Shown: in pieces, positions 16,197 to 26,171 of the stretch
How positions within the stretch are numbered: the stretch's first letter is position 1
Layout of the letters: every line of letters starts with the position of its first letter
Source of the DNA: Lewinellaceae bacterium
GTDB taxonomy: Bacteria; Bacteroidota; Bacteroidia; Chitinophagales; Saprospiraceae
Reading direction: 5' to 3'
Length of the DNA stretch: 64,000 nt
NCBI GenBank assembly: GCA_020636075.1
Contig: JACJYO010000005.1
Location: 310,001-374,000 of the forward strand
Notes under the pieces: generated by a model
What the model was told of the DNA's origin: nothing
Database searches by the model: none
The model's input: the letters and a program-made list of their open reading frames with translations, nothing else
Program-made: the position numbers and the translations under genes

Positions 16197-17390
16197 TTAA
16201 TTCAATTCCAGCAACGCCCCATCCCTCACCACTGTCACACCATCGATGGTTACGGTGGCATTGGTGAGGGGGAAAGAGAATAGGCCGGTCACCTTGTTTT
16301 CGCCACCTATGTATTCGTTATTGCCTACGTGCAAGTAAACCAGGCCAGCAGCGATGCCAGGTCTGAAATTGGCATCGCCTTCTTCAATGACGCGCACCTC
16401 GGTGTTTAGACCAATGGAGAATTGCCCAAGAAGACGGGCCTCTTTTTCAAAGGGTTTCAAGGTTTCCTCGATACAATCAATCCCGTCCCCGCTTAGCGTT
16501 CCCATCATACCGTCTGTGAACTGGACGGACAGATTTTTCACCTGAGGCTTATAATTACATCGCATTTTGGGAATACTGAGTTTACCGTTAGCCGAATGTT
16601 CATGGATAGATTGACTGATTACTCCACCGGGCATTATCTCCACGCGATCATTGAGGGGCTTTCCATTATCTTCTGCAGTAGTGCTCCCATCCTGGAGTGT
16701 GCATTTTCTGCCTGTTGTACTAAAGCGTATATCGGTACCGGCAGGGGAGGTGATGTGTACCTCCTTAGCCCGTTCCAGCATCTCTTGTAGCTGCATACCA
16801 GATTTACGCACTTTTCTAAAATCAGCGGTCAACCCTTTAAAATATTCGGCGGTGCAGGTTTCAAGGTCTAAACCGGAGCCTTTCGCTTGTTCTTCCGTGG
16901 GATAATAAAAAATTACAGCCCGGGCTTTTCCTTCCTGCATCGCTTGCATTTGCTTGTTTCCTAAATCTTCAACTTTCTTCCGTTTCGCTTCAGAGGCATC
17001 ACTAAAGAGGGCGTCCCGCGCTGCCTCATGCTCTGAAACAGGCTGTACCAGGATAATGACATCCATGTCATCAAACCATTTTAGCATCGGATCAGGCATG
17101 TTCAGGAAGTACTCTTCCGGCACATCGGTAAAGAAAGAATTGAATAATTTATCGGTCGTTATGCTGATAAAGGGGTAGCCACCCCGCTTGTACACCCCTA
17201 CTCCAATCGCTTCAATTAACCGCAAGGCATATTCGCCGCCATTAATGACAACAACTTCCCCGGGTTCCACATTAGCGAGCGTGGCAGCTATGTTGTCGCC
17301 AACCTTCTGGTAGTCGATACCCTGTGCATGTAGTTGATATTGAAGGGTGTTGGTCAAAATCAGTAGAAAAAAGATCCTTATGTTTTTCAT
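16197..17390 (-). CDS. Secreted M29-like aminopeptidase homologue, possibly inactive
   Basis: The 397-residue product has a signal peptide (MKNIRIFFLLILTNTLQYQLHAQ). Its body follows the M29 (AmpS/aminopeptidase T) pattern: EIMPGGVISQSI, HSANGKLSI, EKEARLLGQFSIGLNTEVRV, GLVYLHVGNNEYIGGENKV and ATVTIDGVTVV. M29 enzymes are cytoplasmic dimetal peptidases whose ligands include Glu after PGG and Glu in LGE. Here those positions read PGGV and LGQ, so at least two ligands appear lost. A secreted form with altered ligands is unusual and suggests a binding or divergent role. It lies downstream of the T9SS beta-helix gene on the same strand. Confidence 0.6.
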   Translation of the reverse strand: MKNIRIFFLLILTNTLQYQLHAQGIDYQKVGDNIAATLANVEPGEVVVINGGEYALRLIEAIGVGVYKRGGYPFISITTDKLFNSFFTDVPEEYFLNMPDPMLKWFDDMDVIILVQPVSEHEAARDALFSDASEAKRKKVEDLGNKQMQAMQEGKARAVIFYYPTEEQAKGSGLDLETCTAEYFKGLTADFRKVRKSGMQLQEMLERAKEVHITSPAGTDIRFSTTGRKCTLQDGSTTAEDNGKPLNDRVEIMPGGVISQSIHEHSANGKLSIPKMRCNYKPQVKNLSVQFTDGMMGTLSGDGIDCIEETLKPFEKEARLLGQFSIGLNTEVRVIEEGDANFRPGIAAGLVYLHVGNNEYIGGENKVTGLFSFPLTNATVTIDGVTVVRDGALLELN

Positions 17391-17411
17391 GATGAGAAAC
17401 TTTAGTGATGA

Positions 17412-19499
17412 CTAATGTTTGGAAAATGAAAGGATATACTGCTGCTGCCCCTTAACCAGGCAAATCCAGTATATCCCGGGCGCCAGATTCGATACCGGCA
17501 TGGTATACTCCATTTGTTGTTCCTGTTTTTCCAAAAATTGTGTTTTCAGTGCTTTGCCATCGGCCTGGAGGAGCAGGAGTTCCAGTGGCCCGGTCCAGTC
17601 ATTATCGAAGCGGATGTGCAGTTCACCGCTGCACGGGATGGGATAGCAGGTTACGTTACCAGGGAGTGTTTCCCGGTCGTGGTAAGCCGTCGTGAAAGGC
17701 GACTCATATGCGCCGATATCAATGCTGTTGCCCTGGAGGCGATTGTTGCCTTCGAGGTCGAAGGCGCTCTCGATACCGTCTGAAACTCCTGCGTCGATAC
17801 AGGGGCTGCCCTTGGTGAGGTGCAGGTCAGTATCCGAGACAAAGAGGGGATCTGCATCGTACAAATCAGTTGGATGAGCGGTGAAATAATCTGCCAAGAC
17901 ATGATCGTGGGAAAGGTTGCCGCCCTGACTGAACCATTCCTGACTGTTTGAGCCGCTGGTAGCGACATTGGTTCCACCGGGGTTATACAGAATGGTGTTT
18001 TGCAGCGTAATTGACGCCTTTCCCTGCTGATGAATGCCTTCCACATTGTGGACCAGGGTGTTGTTCAGGGAGAGAATGTTGGAAGGTTCTGCAAACGTGC
18101 CGCTTTGAAAGAGACCGGAGCCAGGCCCGGAGTTATCGAAAAACAGGCTGTTAGAAATTACTATGTCTTTTCCTGACTTTACATCAATTCCACCACCTTC
18201 CACGCCGCCCGAATTGTGTTCAAAATAGCAGGCGTTGACTGAAAGTCCGGGATAGACACCGAAATCGGGATTGCCGGCAAAACCAATTCCTCCAGCGTAT
18301 TCAGCGACATTTTCTGTGAAAACGCAATTTTCCACTACGCCTGATGCTTGCCAGGCAAGGAGCAGCGCGCCACCAGAGATCGTTGCCGTGTTTTGGTGAA
18401 ACGCGCTGTTCGTAACCACTATGGTCGTTACTGGATCATCGCTGCTTTCCAGCCAGCTGTATCCACCTGCAGCGCCGCCGAATTCTCCTGTATTCTGGGT
18501 AAAGGTGCAGCTGTCAATAAAGCCCTGTGTGCCGTATTGAAAATCGATCGCACCGTCTGAACTCGCAGTGTTTCCGGTAAAGGTGCAACCGTCGAAGTAG
18601 ACCTGGCCGGTATCAAAACTGGAAGAGGCGCCACCCCAACCTTCACTGGGGGTATTTCCTGCCCGGTTATTGGCAAAGGTGCAGCTGCTAACCCTGATGC
18701 TTTGCCTGGAAGCAGTCAAAAAGGCGCCGCCAAAGCGCCCACAGGTGTTCTCGATAAAGTTACAGTCAAGGATCTGACCTTGGATGGAGTTGCCCTGGAT
18801 TGAAAGTGCTCCACCCCAATCCCAGGCGCGATTCCCCTGAAAGGTACAGCGCTCGATGAGAATGGAACCGGAGTTGGAAATCAAACATTCCACGGCGCCG
18901 CCATAGGAGGCGTAATTCTGCAGAAAGGTGCAGTTCTTTAGAGCAATCTTGCCATAGGCTATGATGGCGCCCCCGGAAAAGGGAAAAAAGTCCGGATCGA
19001 TCAATACGTCGACATCGGCATGTCCATTTTGGATAATAAAACCGTCGATGGACACCTGATCCTGTGCTGCGCTGTCTACCACTACGACATGTTGACAATT
19101 ATCGGTCCGGTTGTTGTCGAAGTCACCGGGAACGTCATCTTGCACCAAATCACCGTCCAGGATGGTAGGGTTTGCTTCGATATTGCGTTGATCGATTCTG
19201 GTTTCCGTACCGGCAAAGCTGCCGTAAAGGCTAATGGCCTTGTCGATGTAGTACCAGGCAGAGTCGGGGTTGGCATCCGCATTGCCGGGCCGGTAAGTCC
19301 CGGAGGCCACCCAGACTTCATCACCGGCCGTTGCAGCGTCCAGGGCCGGCTGCAGGTTAAGATAGGCATCGGCCCAACTGCTGCCATCTTGGATGCCAGT
19401 GGCATCCTGTTTAACATATATAATAGCAGGCTGTCCAGTGCCCTGGGAGGGCAAGCCAATAAGAAGACAAGCCAATAGCGGTAATGATCTTGCTGTCAT
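17412..19499 (-). CDS. T9SS-exported parallel beta-helix protein (choice-of-anchor Q type)
   Basis: The 695-residue protein has an N-terminal signal region (SLPLLACLLIGLPSQGTGQ). It continues with DGSSWADAYLNLQPALDAA, a common entry to right-handed beta-helix proteins. Many repeats of the type CTFTQNTGEFGGAAGG, CVFTENVAEYAGGIGF and CYFEHNSGGVEGGGID follow over residues 150-520. The segment ending SIDIGAYESP is characteristic of choice-of-anchor Q domains. The last 75 residues (from CYPIPCSGELHIRFDN to GIYWICLVKGQQQYILSF) are a T9SS type A sorting domain, so the protein is predicted to cross the outer membrane and be anchored or released. Function is probably adhesin-like or polysaccharide-related. 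Confidence 0.82.
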   Translation of the reverse strand: MTARSLPLLACLLIGLPSQGTGQPAIIYVKQDATGIQDGSSWADAYLNLQPALDAATAGDEVWVASGTYRPGNADANPDSAWYYIDKAISLYGSFAGTETRIDQRNIEANPTILDGDLVQDDVPGDFDNNRTDNCQHVVVVDSAAQDQVSIDGFIIQNGHADVDVLIDPDFFPFSGGAIIAYGKIALKNCTFLQNYASYGGAVECLISNSGSILIERCTFQGNRAWDWGGALSIQGNSIQGQILDCNFIENTCGRFGGAFLTASRQSIRVSSCTFANNRAGNTPSEGWGGASSSFDTGQVYFDGCTFTGNTASSDGAIDFQYGTQGFIDSCTFTQNTGEFGGAAGGYSWLESSDDPVTTIVVTNSAFHQNTATISGGALLLAWQASGVVENCVFTENVAEYAGGIGFAGNPDFGVYPGLSVNACYFEHNSGGVEGGGIDVKSGKDIVISNSLFFDNSGPGSGLFQSGTFAEPSNILSLNNTLVHNVEGIHQQGKASITLQNTILYNPGGTNVATSGSNSQEWFSQGGNLSHDHVLADYFTAHPTDLYDADPLFVSDTDLHLTKGSPCIDAGVSDGIESAFDLEGNNRLQGNSIDIGAYESPFTTAYHDRETLPGNVTCYPIPCSGELHIRFDNDWTGPLELLLLQADGKALKTQFLEKQEQQMEYTMPVSNLAPGIYWICLVKGQQQYILSFSKH

Positions 19500-19608
19500 G
19501 GTATGAAAATTTAGTGATCTACGGATAGGTAAAGATCAGCGCGAGCCCGGCGGCCATGCTATTGACTATGTATCAAATGCTATAAAAATGGTAACGAAGC
19601 AGCAGGTT

Positions 19609-22600
19609 TTAAGCCTGTTTACTGTTCTCCCGGGCTTCTTTGGGCGTCAAGCCAAATTCCTCGAGAAATGAGGCAGAGAAGTACGCATGATTCCGGAAAC
19701 CAACCTCATAAGCGATTTCCGAAATATTGAGGCTGGTCTGCTGCAGGAGTTGCAGGGCCTTGTGGAGGCGGATGGAACGGATGTACCGGGAGGCAGCCTT
19801 CCCGGTGAGCGCCTTAAGTTTGCGGTGCATTTGCATACGGCTGATGCCGATGGCATGGCACACCTCTGTTATGCCGAAGGATTCATCGTCGATATTTTCT
19901 TCTAACACTGCGCGGAGCTTATTCAGAAAAGCATCTTCGAGTTGTGGTTTGTCTTCCTGGCCGGGTTTGGGAAAGGCCATCGCACCGTATCTGGCTTGCA
20001 ACTGCTGCCGGAGTTCGATCAGTTTCCGCAGCCTGAGCAGCAGTTCCTCCTTAATAAATGGTTTGGTGAGGTAAACATCGGCGCCACCTTCCAGGCCTTC
20101 GAATTTCGATTCGGTATCGGCCCTGGCCGTCAGCAAAACAATGGGGATATGGCTGGTGCGCTCGTCCGTTTTCAGTTCCCGGCATACTTCAAAACCATCT
20201 TTTCCCGGCATCATCACATCGCTGACAATAATATCGGGAATGTACTCGATGGCAGTTGCTATGCCCTCGCTGCCATTGGTGGCTGTGAGGCACTGGTAAT
20301 CACATTCCAGGCAGGACCTCAGGTAGGCACGAACATCGGCATGGTCTTCAATGATCAGCACCAAAGGTGGTCCTTCCCCGTCCTCTTGGGTATCCTGGCC
20401 CACTGCCGATGATTCTACAGTCGACCTAAGCGAACCTGGGGTCGCTTCCCTGCTCAGAGGAGGTGCGGAATTGGTACCTATCGGGGCTTCCCGGTGAACC
20501 GGAAGTTCTACCGTAAAACAAGAACCTTTGCCGGGTTCGCTATCCACCTTCATGCTGCCACCGAGCAACTCGACCATTTCCCGGGCGATAGAAAGTCCGA
20601 TGCCGGTGCCGGACTTATCAGTGGTATAGCCAGAAGAGTTGCTATCACTGACCTGGTAAAAGCGATCGAAAATGCGGGATAGCTGCTTTGGTTCAATTCC
20701 TATTCCGGTATCGCGGACGAACAACTTCAGCTGTGCTTCGCCGGCTTCCAGGCAGAGGGTTACTTGGCCACCTTCCGGTGTAAATTTGATGGCGTTGGAA
20801 AGCAGGTTGGACAGGATATGTTGCGTTTTGTCCGGGTCATAGTCCATCACAAAATCCGGCCGGTTGGTTTGGAAGTGCAACTCAATCCTTTTCCTTTCTG
20901 CCAGGGAGTGAAACGACTCCAGAAGGTATTTCAAAAACGGGATAACATCGCCCTGATTCCAGTTGGGCTTCATACTTCCGGACTCCAGTTTGTTCAGGGC
21001 GAGCATTTGATTGACCAGTGACAGCACCTGCCGGGCGTTTCGACGAACCATTTCGTTTTCTGAAACCCCTAATATTACTGTTAGTGGCGTTCGAAATTCA
21101 TGGGAAATATTGGTATACAGTTTGGTCTTCACCTTGTCGATCTCGCGCAAGCGTTCGGTCTCTGCTTGTGCCAGACGGCGGTTGAGGAGAAAGCGGTAGG
21201 TTCCTAAAATGGTTGCTGTCAAAAACAGGCCGTAAAGCAGGTAAGCCCACCAACTGGCCCACCACGGTGGGCTTATATGAATGCGCAGCGTTGCGGGAAT
21301 CTTGGCCCACACTCCGTCACCATTGGCGCCTTTCACATGCAGCGTATAATTTCCCGGAGGTAGTTTGGTGAAAGTGACTTTGTTTTCGGTACCGAGCGGG
21401 ATCCAGTTTTCATGTAAACCTTCCAACTGGTAAGCAAATTGATTCAGGTGGTTATTGAAGTAATTGGGCATGGTAAACTCTACCGTGATCAGGTAATCAT
21501 CATAGGATAGATTTATTTCTTTCTTTTCAGTTATGCCCTTAACGGCAACTGCTGTTCCGCCCGCTTTCCCTTCTTGAAAATAGTGAAAAGCCGTAAACGC
21601 AACGGCCGGGGCAAATGGATTTAGGTCCAGGCTGTCCGGGTGAAAGATCTTCAACCCATTCTCACCACCCAGGGCGATCCTGCCACCCTGCTTTGCCAAC
21701 CAACCGAAAGTGCCGTTATTCTGATGAGCCAGAGCGGAATAGCTGGAAAAACGCACAAATTGTTCGGTGTCCGGGTTAAATAAACAAAGTCCCGCACTGG
21801 TGCTGAGCCATATGTTTCCCCGACCATCTTCGATGATACTGAAAACAGCATCTCCCTCCAGGCCATTCCTTGAATGATAAGATTGAAAGGTTTCAGTTGC
21901 CGGGTCAAACCTATTTAAGCCATTGTGCGTGCCTACCCAAAGTTGGCCGCTCCGGCTCTCATAAATACAATTGATAATGTTGTCGCTGAGTGCATTGGGA
22001 GCCTCATGGTTATGTTTGAACTGCCGGACTGCCCCGGTATGCTTGTCGAAACGGTTCAGACCTTCTCCATTTGTGCCTACCCAGAGGAAACCTCTGGTAT
22101 CTTCACCTATGGATAAGAGCAGGTTGCTGCTCAGGCTATTGGGGTTATCCGGCTCGTGCGTGTAGCTAATAAAATCATCTGATTCCGGTCGGTAGCGGCT
22201 TAGCCCATTCCCGTAAATGGCTGCCCAAAGCACCCCTTCTTTATCTTTATAAAGGTACTGCACGTGGTTGCCACAGATACTTGAATGATCTTTAGTGTCC
22301 GCCTGGTAGTGGCGAAAAATACCTTTTTCACGGTCCAGGCGATCCAATCCGCCACCGGCAGTGCCCACCCAGAGGTTTCCATGACTGTCTTCCAATATGG
22401 AAGTCACTTCATTTTTGGAAAGCGAATGTGGAGCGAATGACTTGTGCCGATAGTTGGTAAAAGTTCGCGCCACCGGGTCGAAACAATCCAGTCCACCACT
22501 GTCTGTACCAATCCAGAGCAAGCCATCCCGGCTTTCATAAACCGCCAATACCTTATTGTCTGACAGGCTGGTGGCGGACCGGGGCTGGTGCCGAAAATTT

Positions 22601-23697
22601 TCTATCTGCCCGTCCGGCGGGTAGCAATAACTCACCCCGCCTACCCAGCTGCCCACCCATATTTCGCCTGCCTGACCTTCCAGGAACTTCCAGGCAAAAT
22701 TGTGGCCGATGCTGAAGGGGTTTTCCTCCTCGTACTGGTAAGCGTGTGCCTGTCCAGTGACCAGGTCAACCCAGTTAAGGCCCTGTGTCTGGCTACCTAT
22801 CCAGTGGTTGTCCCGGCTGTCAGCCGCAATGAAGGTCGTTTTCCGGAAGGAAAGCCCATGGTTGCCACCAGCTGGCTGGCCATAGCGCTCAAACCGTTCG
22901 GTTGCAGTGTCAAAACGGTTCAGGCCGCCTTTATTAGTAGTGACCCACAAATACCCTTCTTTATCTTCATAAATGTCGAGGACTTCGTTGTCGCTGATAC
23001 TGGAAGGATTGGAAGCGCTGTAGACAAAATGCCGGAATTTTCCGGTGGAGCGGTCGAAGCGGTTGAGGCCTCCTTTCCAGGTGCCGATCCAAAAGGTCCC
23101 ATCGCGGGCTTCGAAGATCTTCCATATCTCATTATCATTGATGCTGAAAAGGTCTGTAGAGTCCGGTACAAAATGAGTAAATTTTCCAGTGGAGGGATCC
23201 AGCCGGTTGACCCCTCCTCCAAAAGTACCCAACCAAATGACACCGTCCCGACTTTCGTAAATAGAAAAAATGTCATTGTCATTGATCCCACTGGTATCCC
23301 TTGCATCAAAAGTGTAACGGGAGAACACCTCGGTTGAGGGATCAAAACGATTGAGACCCGACTGAAAGGTACCAACCCATATGACGCCTTTGCTATCTTC
23401 CAGGAGGCTCATCACCCAGTTCCCACTGATGCTGGTAGAGTCATTCGGGTCGTGACGGTAAGTTTTAAAATGGTAACCATCATAGCGGCTGAGCCCCGCC
23501 TGTGTTCCGAACCAGATCAAGCCGTGACGGTCCTGTAGCATGGCCATAACGGCATTATTTGGAAGGCCATCGTCAACCGTTAAATGCCTGAAATTCAGTG
23601 GAGGCTGGGCATGTCCCCAAGATGGAAAAAGGAGGAAGATTGCTACAAAAGCCAGATTCCTGATTACGCTATATTTACCGGGTAAGCACACCAACAA
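19609..23697 (-). CDS. Hybrid two-component sensor/regulator with propeller, kinase, receiver and AraC domains
   Basis: The protein has 1362 residues. A signal peptide is followed by many two-component-propeller repeats of the form GLLWIGTDSGGLDCFDP, with SISDNEV-type spacers (about 30-720), and a Y_Y_Y domain at about 745-808. A membrane helix lies near 812-834. The kinase has phospho-acceptor His866 in NISHEFRTP and an ATPase with NLLSNAIKFTP, DTGIGI and GTGIGLSIA. The receiver (about 1110-1230) has Asp1160 in VSDVMMPG, and a C-terminal AraC-type HTH lies at about 1257-1358. It senses an extracellular ligand, often a glycan, and activates nearby genes. The kinase dimerisation helices look shortened (VILGVSENEMVRRNARQ). 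Likely targets are the two genes downstream on the same strand. Confidence 0.92.
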   Translation of the reverse strand: MLVCLPGKYSVIRNLAFVAIFLLFPSWGHAQPPLNFRHLTVDDGLPNNAVMAMLQDRHGLIWFGTQAGLSRYDGYHFKTYRHDPNDSTSISGNWVMSLLEDSKGVIWVGTFQSGLNRFDPSTEVFSRYTFDARDTSGINDNDIFSIYESRDGVIWLGTFGGGVNRLDPSTGKFTHFVPDSTDLFSINDNEIWKIFEARDGTFWIGTWKGGLNRFDRSTGKFRHFVYSASNPSSISDNEVLDIYEDKEGYLWVTTNKGGLNRFDTATERFERYGQPAGGNHGLSFRKTTFIAADSRDNHWIGSQTQGLNWVDLVTGQAHAYQYEEENPFSIGHNFAWKFLEGQAGEIWVGSWVGGVSYCYPPDGQIENFRHQPRSATSLSDNKVLAVYESRDGLLWIGTDSGGLDCFDPVARTFTNYRHKSFAPHSLSKNEVTSILEDSHGNLWVGTAGGGLDRLDREKGIFRHYQADTKDHSSICGNHVQYLYKDKEGVLWAAIYGNGLSRYRPESDDFISYTHEPDNPNSLSSNLLLSIGEDTRGFLWVGTNGEGLNRFDKHTGAVRQFKHNHEAPNALSDNIINCIYESRSGQLWVGTHNGLNRFDPATETFQSYHSRNGLEGDAVFSIIEDGRGNIWLSTSAGLCLFNPDTEQFVRFSSYSALAHQNNGTFGWLAKQGGRIALGGENGLKIFHPDSLDLNPFAPAVAFTAFHYFQEGKAGGTAVAVKGITEKKEINLSYDDYLITVEFTMPNYFNNHLNQFAYQLEGLHENWIPLGTENKVTFTKLPPGNYTLHVKGANGDGVWAKIPATLRIHISPPWWASWWAYLLYGLFLTATILGTYRFLLNRRLAQAETERLREIDKVKTKLYTNISHEFRTPLTVILGVSENEMVRRNARQVLSLVNQMLALNKLESGSMKPNWNQGDVIPFLKYLLESFHSLAERKRIELHFQTNRPDFVMDYDPDKTQHILSNLLSNAIKFTPEGGQVTLCLEAGEAQLKLFVRDTGIGIEPKQLSRIFDRFYQVSDSNSSGYTTDKSGTGIGLSIAREMVELLGGSMKVDSEPGKGSCFTVELPVHREAPIGTNSAPPLSREATPGSLRSTVESSAVGQDTQEDGEGPPLVLIIEDHADVRAYLRSCLECDYQCLTATNGSEGIATAIEYIPDIIVSDVMMPGKDGFEVCRELKTDERTSHIPIVLLTARADTESKFEGLEGGADVYLTKPFIKEELLLRLRKLIELRQQLQARYGAMAFPKPGQEDKPQLEDAFLNKLRAVLEENIDDESFGITEVCHAIGISRMQMHRKLKALTGKAASRYIRSIRLHKALQLLQQTSLNISEIAYEVGFRNHAYFSASFLEEFGLTPKEARENSKQA

Positions 23698-24469
23698 ATC
23701 TAAAACTAAAAAGCTGGTATTGATGATTCAAAGCCCTGATTAATCTTTCCGGCACGATGCATCCTTTTATCAGCATAAACTGGTTGATCATTCGAGCGCC
23801 ATAATGATCGATCTTACCTTGCAGGCTAAAATTATCGTTGCCATATCCGGGAATGTATATCGAGATTTTCGCAAACCATTTTCTTTTTCTCTGCCATCCA
23901 AACACTTCGATATTTCGTATTGGAAATTGGTCATTCCAATGTTTTTCAGGGGCGTATTACCATCTGATCCCGGAGGCCTTACGCGAAATGATGATAGCCG
24001 TTGTAGATCAAATTGACCCCGACGCCGCGGCGCGGGATGTCCAGCCTTTTTTGTTTCAGTCGCAGGATATGGCAAGGCTGCTGCGGGGGAGTGGTAATAT
24101 GAAAAGAATCCTTTTCAGCAATACTTACCGCCAAGCCAATAACGTAGGCCATTCATGCTCCTGGTGTTCCAATCGCAACATCTACCGCACCCGTACAGGA
24201 GCGTAGCACGCAGACTGTGTGGTGCAGAGACGGCAGTTTGCCCATACGCGCCTGGTGTGTTGACAACAAGTGTCAATGAACGTGTCTCGTGCCTGAATTT
24301 TTAGCAACCAGGGAAAGCAGACGCATTAAATTTGATACTCATGCGCAAAAGATTTGAAAAGTTCTTAAGTTGAAGTGTTAAATTTGTGGGTCAGTTTGTT
24401 TTTCAACACTTTTTGCAAGTGTTTGGTTAATCAAAATTGCCTTTTTTTAAATCTATAATCTTGTGAAAA
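23698..24469. other. Long intergenic region without a supported gene
   Basis: These 772 bases separate the divergent sensor gene and the exosortase locus. Short frames on both strands show no convincing start, composition or family match. One plus-strand frame at about 23961-24100 has a weak resemblance to the C terminus of AbiEii-type nucleotidyltransferases and is listed separately. The last 170 bases are A/T-rich and should hold the promoter of the 24470 gene. Confidence 0.6.
23961..24100 (+). pseudogene. Possible remnant of an AbiEii-type nucleotidyltransferase C terminus
   Basis: The frame reads HLIPEALREMMIAV, then DPDAAARDVQPFLFQSQDMA. This recalls, from memory, the end of AbiEii/AbiGii-type toxins, where a W- or D-rich helix precedes DVxPFL. 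No upstream nucleotidyltransferase motif and no valid start remain. This is a weak call. Confidence 0.2.
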
Positions 24470-26128
24470 ATGAATAAACTTTTTACTTCTATAGCCCTTT
24501 GCTTTGCTGCGGGGCTGTTTTTTGTTCAATCTGGCCACGCCCAATGTTACCAACTTGGTACTACCATTGGACAACTCTCGCCCATTTTAAAAAATCCCAT
24601 TGGTTTTTGTCCAGCACCGGCTCAAACTGGAACTGTTTGCGACTGCCCGGCGGGTTATGTAGCTGTCGGATATGAAGGGATTGAAGGCAACGTTTATGGC
24701 CCGATGGTGCTCAGCCAGTTTAAATTGCGGTGCAAACAACTGAACCCGGACGGCACCTTGGGCGCCACTGTCATGGTGACCTGCTCCAATGGAACAAGTA
24801 CGGATGGTACGCCTGACGGGCCAGTTGACGCTGCTCCCGGACAAGCACTTGTGGGCGCAGAAGTTCGGATTGGCTGTGCTATGGATGCCGTTTACGGCTA
24901 TTCCAAATTGCTTTCTGAAGTCTATACCGGACAGCCCAACGCGATGAGTAATGTTATGGTAAACATTGGCGGAACGGGAGGTTCGCCCCAAACGGCCATG
25001 TTTGCACCGGATGGTAATGTCATTGTTGGTATGCAGACCTACGTTGAGCCTGGCCCTAATCCTCCGGGCTCTGCAGGTATTACTGCGGGTGTGGCATGGC
25101 GGTATGCGCCGCTCCTCAATGTACCTTGTGTGACTGCCTGTTCCATTGCATCCATTTCTGTTAGCAATATTTCCGCCTGTAACAACAATGGTACACCATC
25201 CAATCCAAATGACGATACGTTCACGGCCAATGTGACCGTTGCCTACTCAGATGCGCCTGCAACAGGCACGCTCAACCTCAGCGGTGACGCGACGGCATCT
25301 ATTGCAGTCGGTTCAATTGGTACTACCAGCTATACATTTACTGGTGTTACGATGAGTGCTGACGGGACGCCAATTGCCCTGACGGCGACTTTTTCCGCAA
25401 ATCCGGCGTGCACGTTGACCAATAATAACGCTGGAACCGCTCCGGTATCCTGTTCTATGGCATCGACAATATGCACAGTCAATAGTGTAACTGCTGGCAA
25501 TCTCTCCTTTTGCAACGATAACGGCACGCCGAACAATTCAACGGACGATACCTTCACCGCCGACATCACGGTTACGTTTTCGAACCCACCGGCCAGCGGA
25601 ACGTTGAATCTGACCGGTTCGGCGACGGCTTCTGTTCCGGTAGGCTCGCTGGGCGCAGGGAGTTATACGTTCACTGGCCTGACTATGTTGGCAAATGGAC
25701 AACCGATACAATTGACAGCTTCGTTTTCCGCAACATCTTGCACGTTGACCAATGCCATCGCCGAGGTTGCGCCGCCATCCTGTTCATTGGGGGGAGCAAC
25801 CATTCCAACCATGTCCGAATGGGGCTTGATTCTCTTTGCTTTGATCATTTTCTCAATGGCGTTAGTATTCGGCATGAAACAACAACAAATTTTGGCAATG
25901 GGAAATAATGGCAGAACCATGGCTGCACCTTCCTCTATGTTACCATTCGACAAGGTCCTTTATTTCAAAGTACTGCCCTTCGTATATTTGACTATCTCGG
26001 TTGTTTTCGCAATCATGATGGCTTTTGGATATGAATTGACCAAAGCCGATATTCCTGGCAGTTTGTTGGCCGGTGGCCTGATCGCTTATTTGGTACAATT
26101 CGTCATGAAATCCAAAAACAGCCAATAA
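24470..26128 (+). CDS. Secreted repeat protein with internal IPTMSEWG exosortase signal
   Basis: The 552-residue product begins with a signal peptide ending near SGHAQ. A cysteine-containing domain follows (about 25-220, with CDCPAGYVAVGYEG and similar). Two repeats of about 105 residues come next (224-329 and 335-439), of the pattern SVSNISACNNNGTP...DDTFTANVTV...GTLNLSG...YTFTGVTMSADGTP. IPTMSEWG at 445-452 and a membrane helix at about 453-469 match the IPTL-CTERM type of sorting signal read by exosortase XrtH. Unlike known signals, about 80 residues follow with two more hydrophobic segments (about 500-520 and 529-546). It is the likely substrate of the exosortase encoded next. Biological role is unknown. 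Confidence 0.8.
   Translation: MNKLFTSIALCFAAGLFFVQSGHAQCYQLGTTIGQLSPILKNPIGFCPAPAQTGTVCDCPAGYVAVGYEGIEGNVYGPMVLSQFKLRCKQLNPDGTLGATVMVTCSNGTSTDGTPDGPVDAAPGQALVGAEVRIGCAMDAVYGYSKLLSEVYTGQPNAMSNVMVNIGGTGGSPQTAMFAPDGNVIVGMQTYVEPGPNPPGSAGITAGVAWRYAPLLNVPCVTACSIASISVSNISACNNNGTPSNPNDDTFTANVTVAYSDAPATGTLNLSGDATASIAVGSIGTTSYTFTGVTMSADGTPIALTATFSANPACTLTNNNAGTAPVSCSMASTICTVNSVTAGNLSFCNDNGTPNNSTDDTFTADITVTFSNPPASGTLNLTGSATASVPVGSLGAGSYTFTGLTMLANGQPIQLTASFSATSCTLTNAIAEVAPPSCSLGGATIPTMSEWGLILFALIIFSMALVFGMKQQQILAMGNNGRTMAAPSSMLPFDKVLYFKVLPFVYLTISVVFAIMMAFGYELTKADIPGSLLAGGLIAYLVQFVMKSKNSQ
25139..25786 (+). repeat. Tandem pair of about 105-residue protein repeats
   Basis: Codons for repeat 1 span 25139-25456 and those for repeat 2 span 25472-25786. 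Both contain ACN or FCN, NGTP, DDTFTA, GTLNL, SYTFTG and CTLTN motifs in the same order. Each is framed by cysteines at its ends. Confidence 0.85.
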
Positions 26129-26171
26129 TTGAATTCGGAACGGTTTCAAACCGTTGTTAATTTTAACTAAG

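Noticed and set aside
23675..23905. Minus-strand 76-residue frame upstream of the hybrid sensor
   Set aside because: It overlaps the sensor start, shows no recognisable domain and has no promoter.
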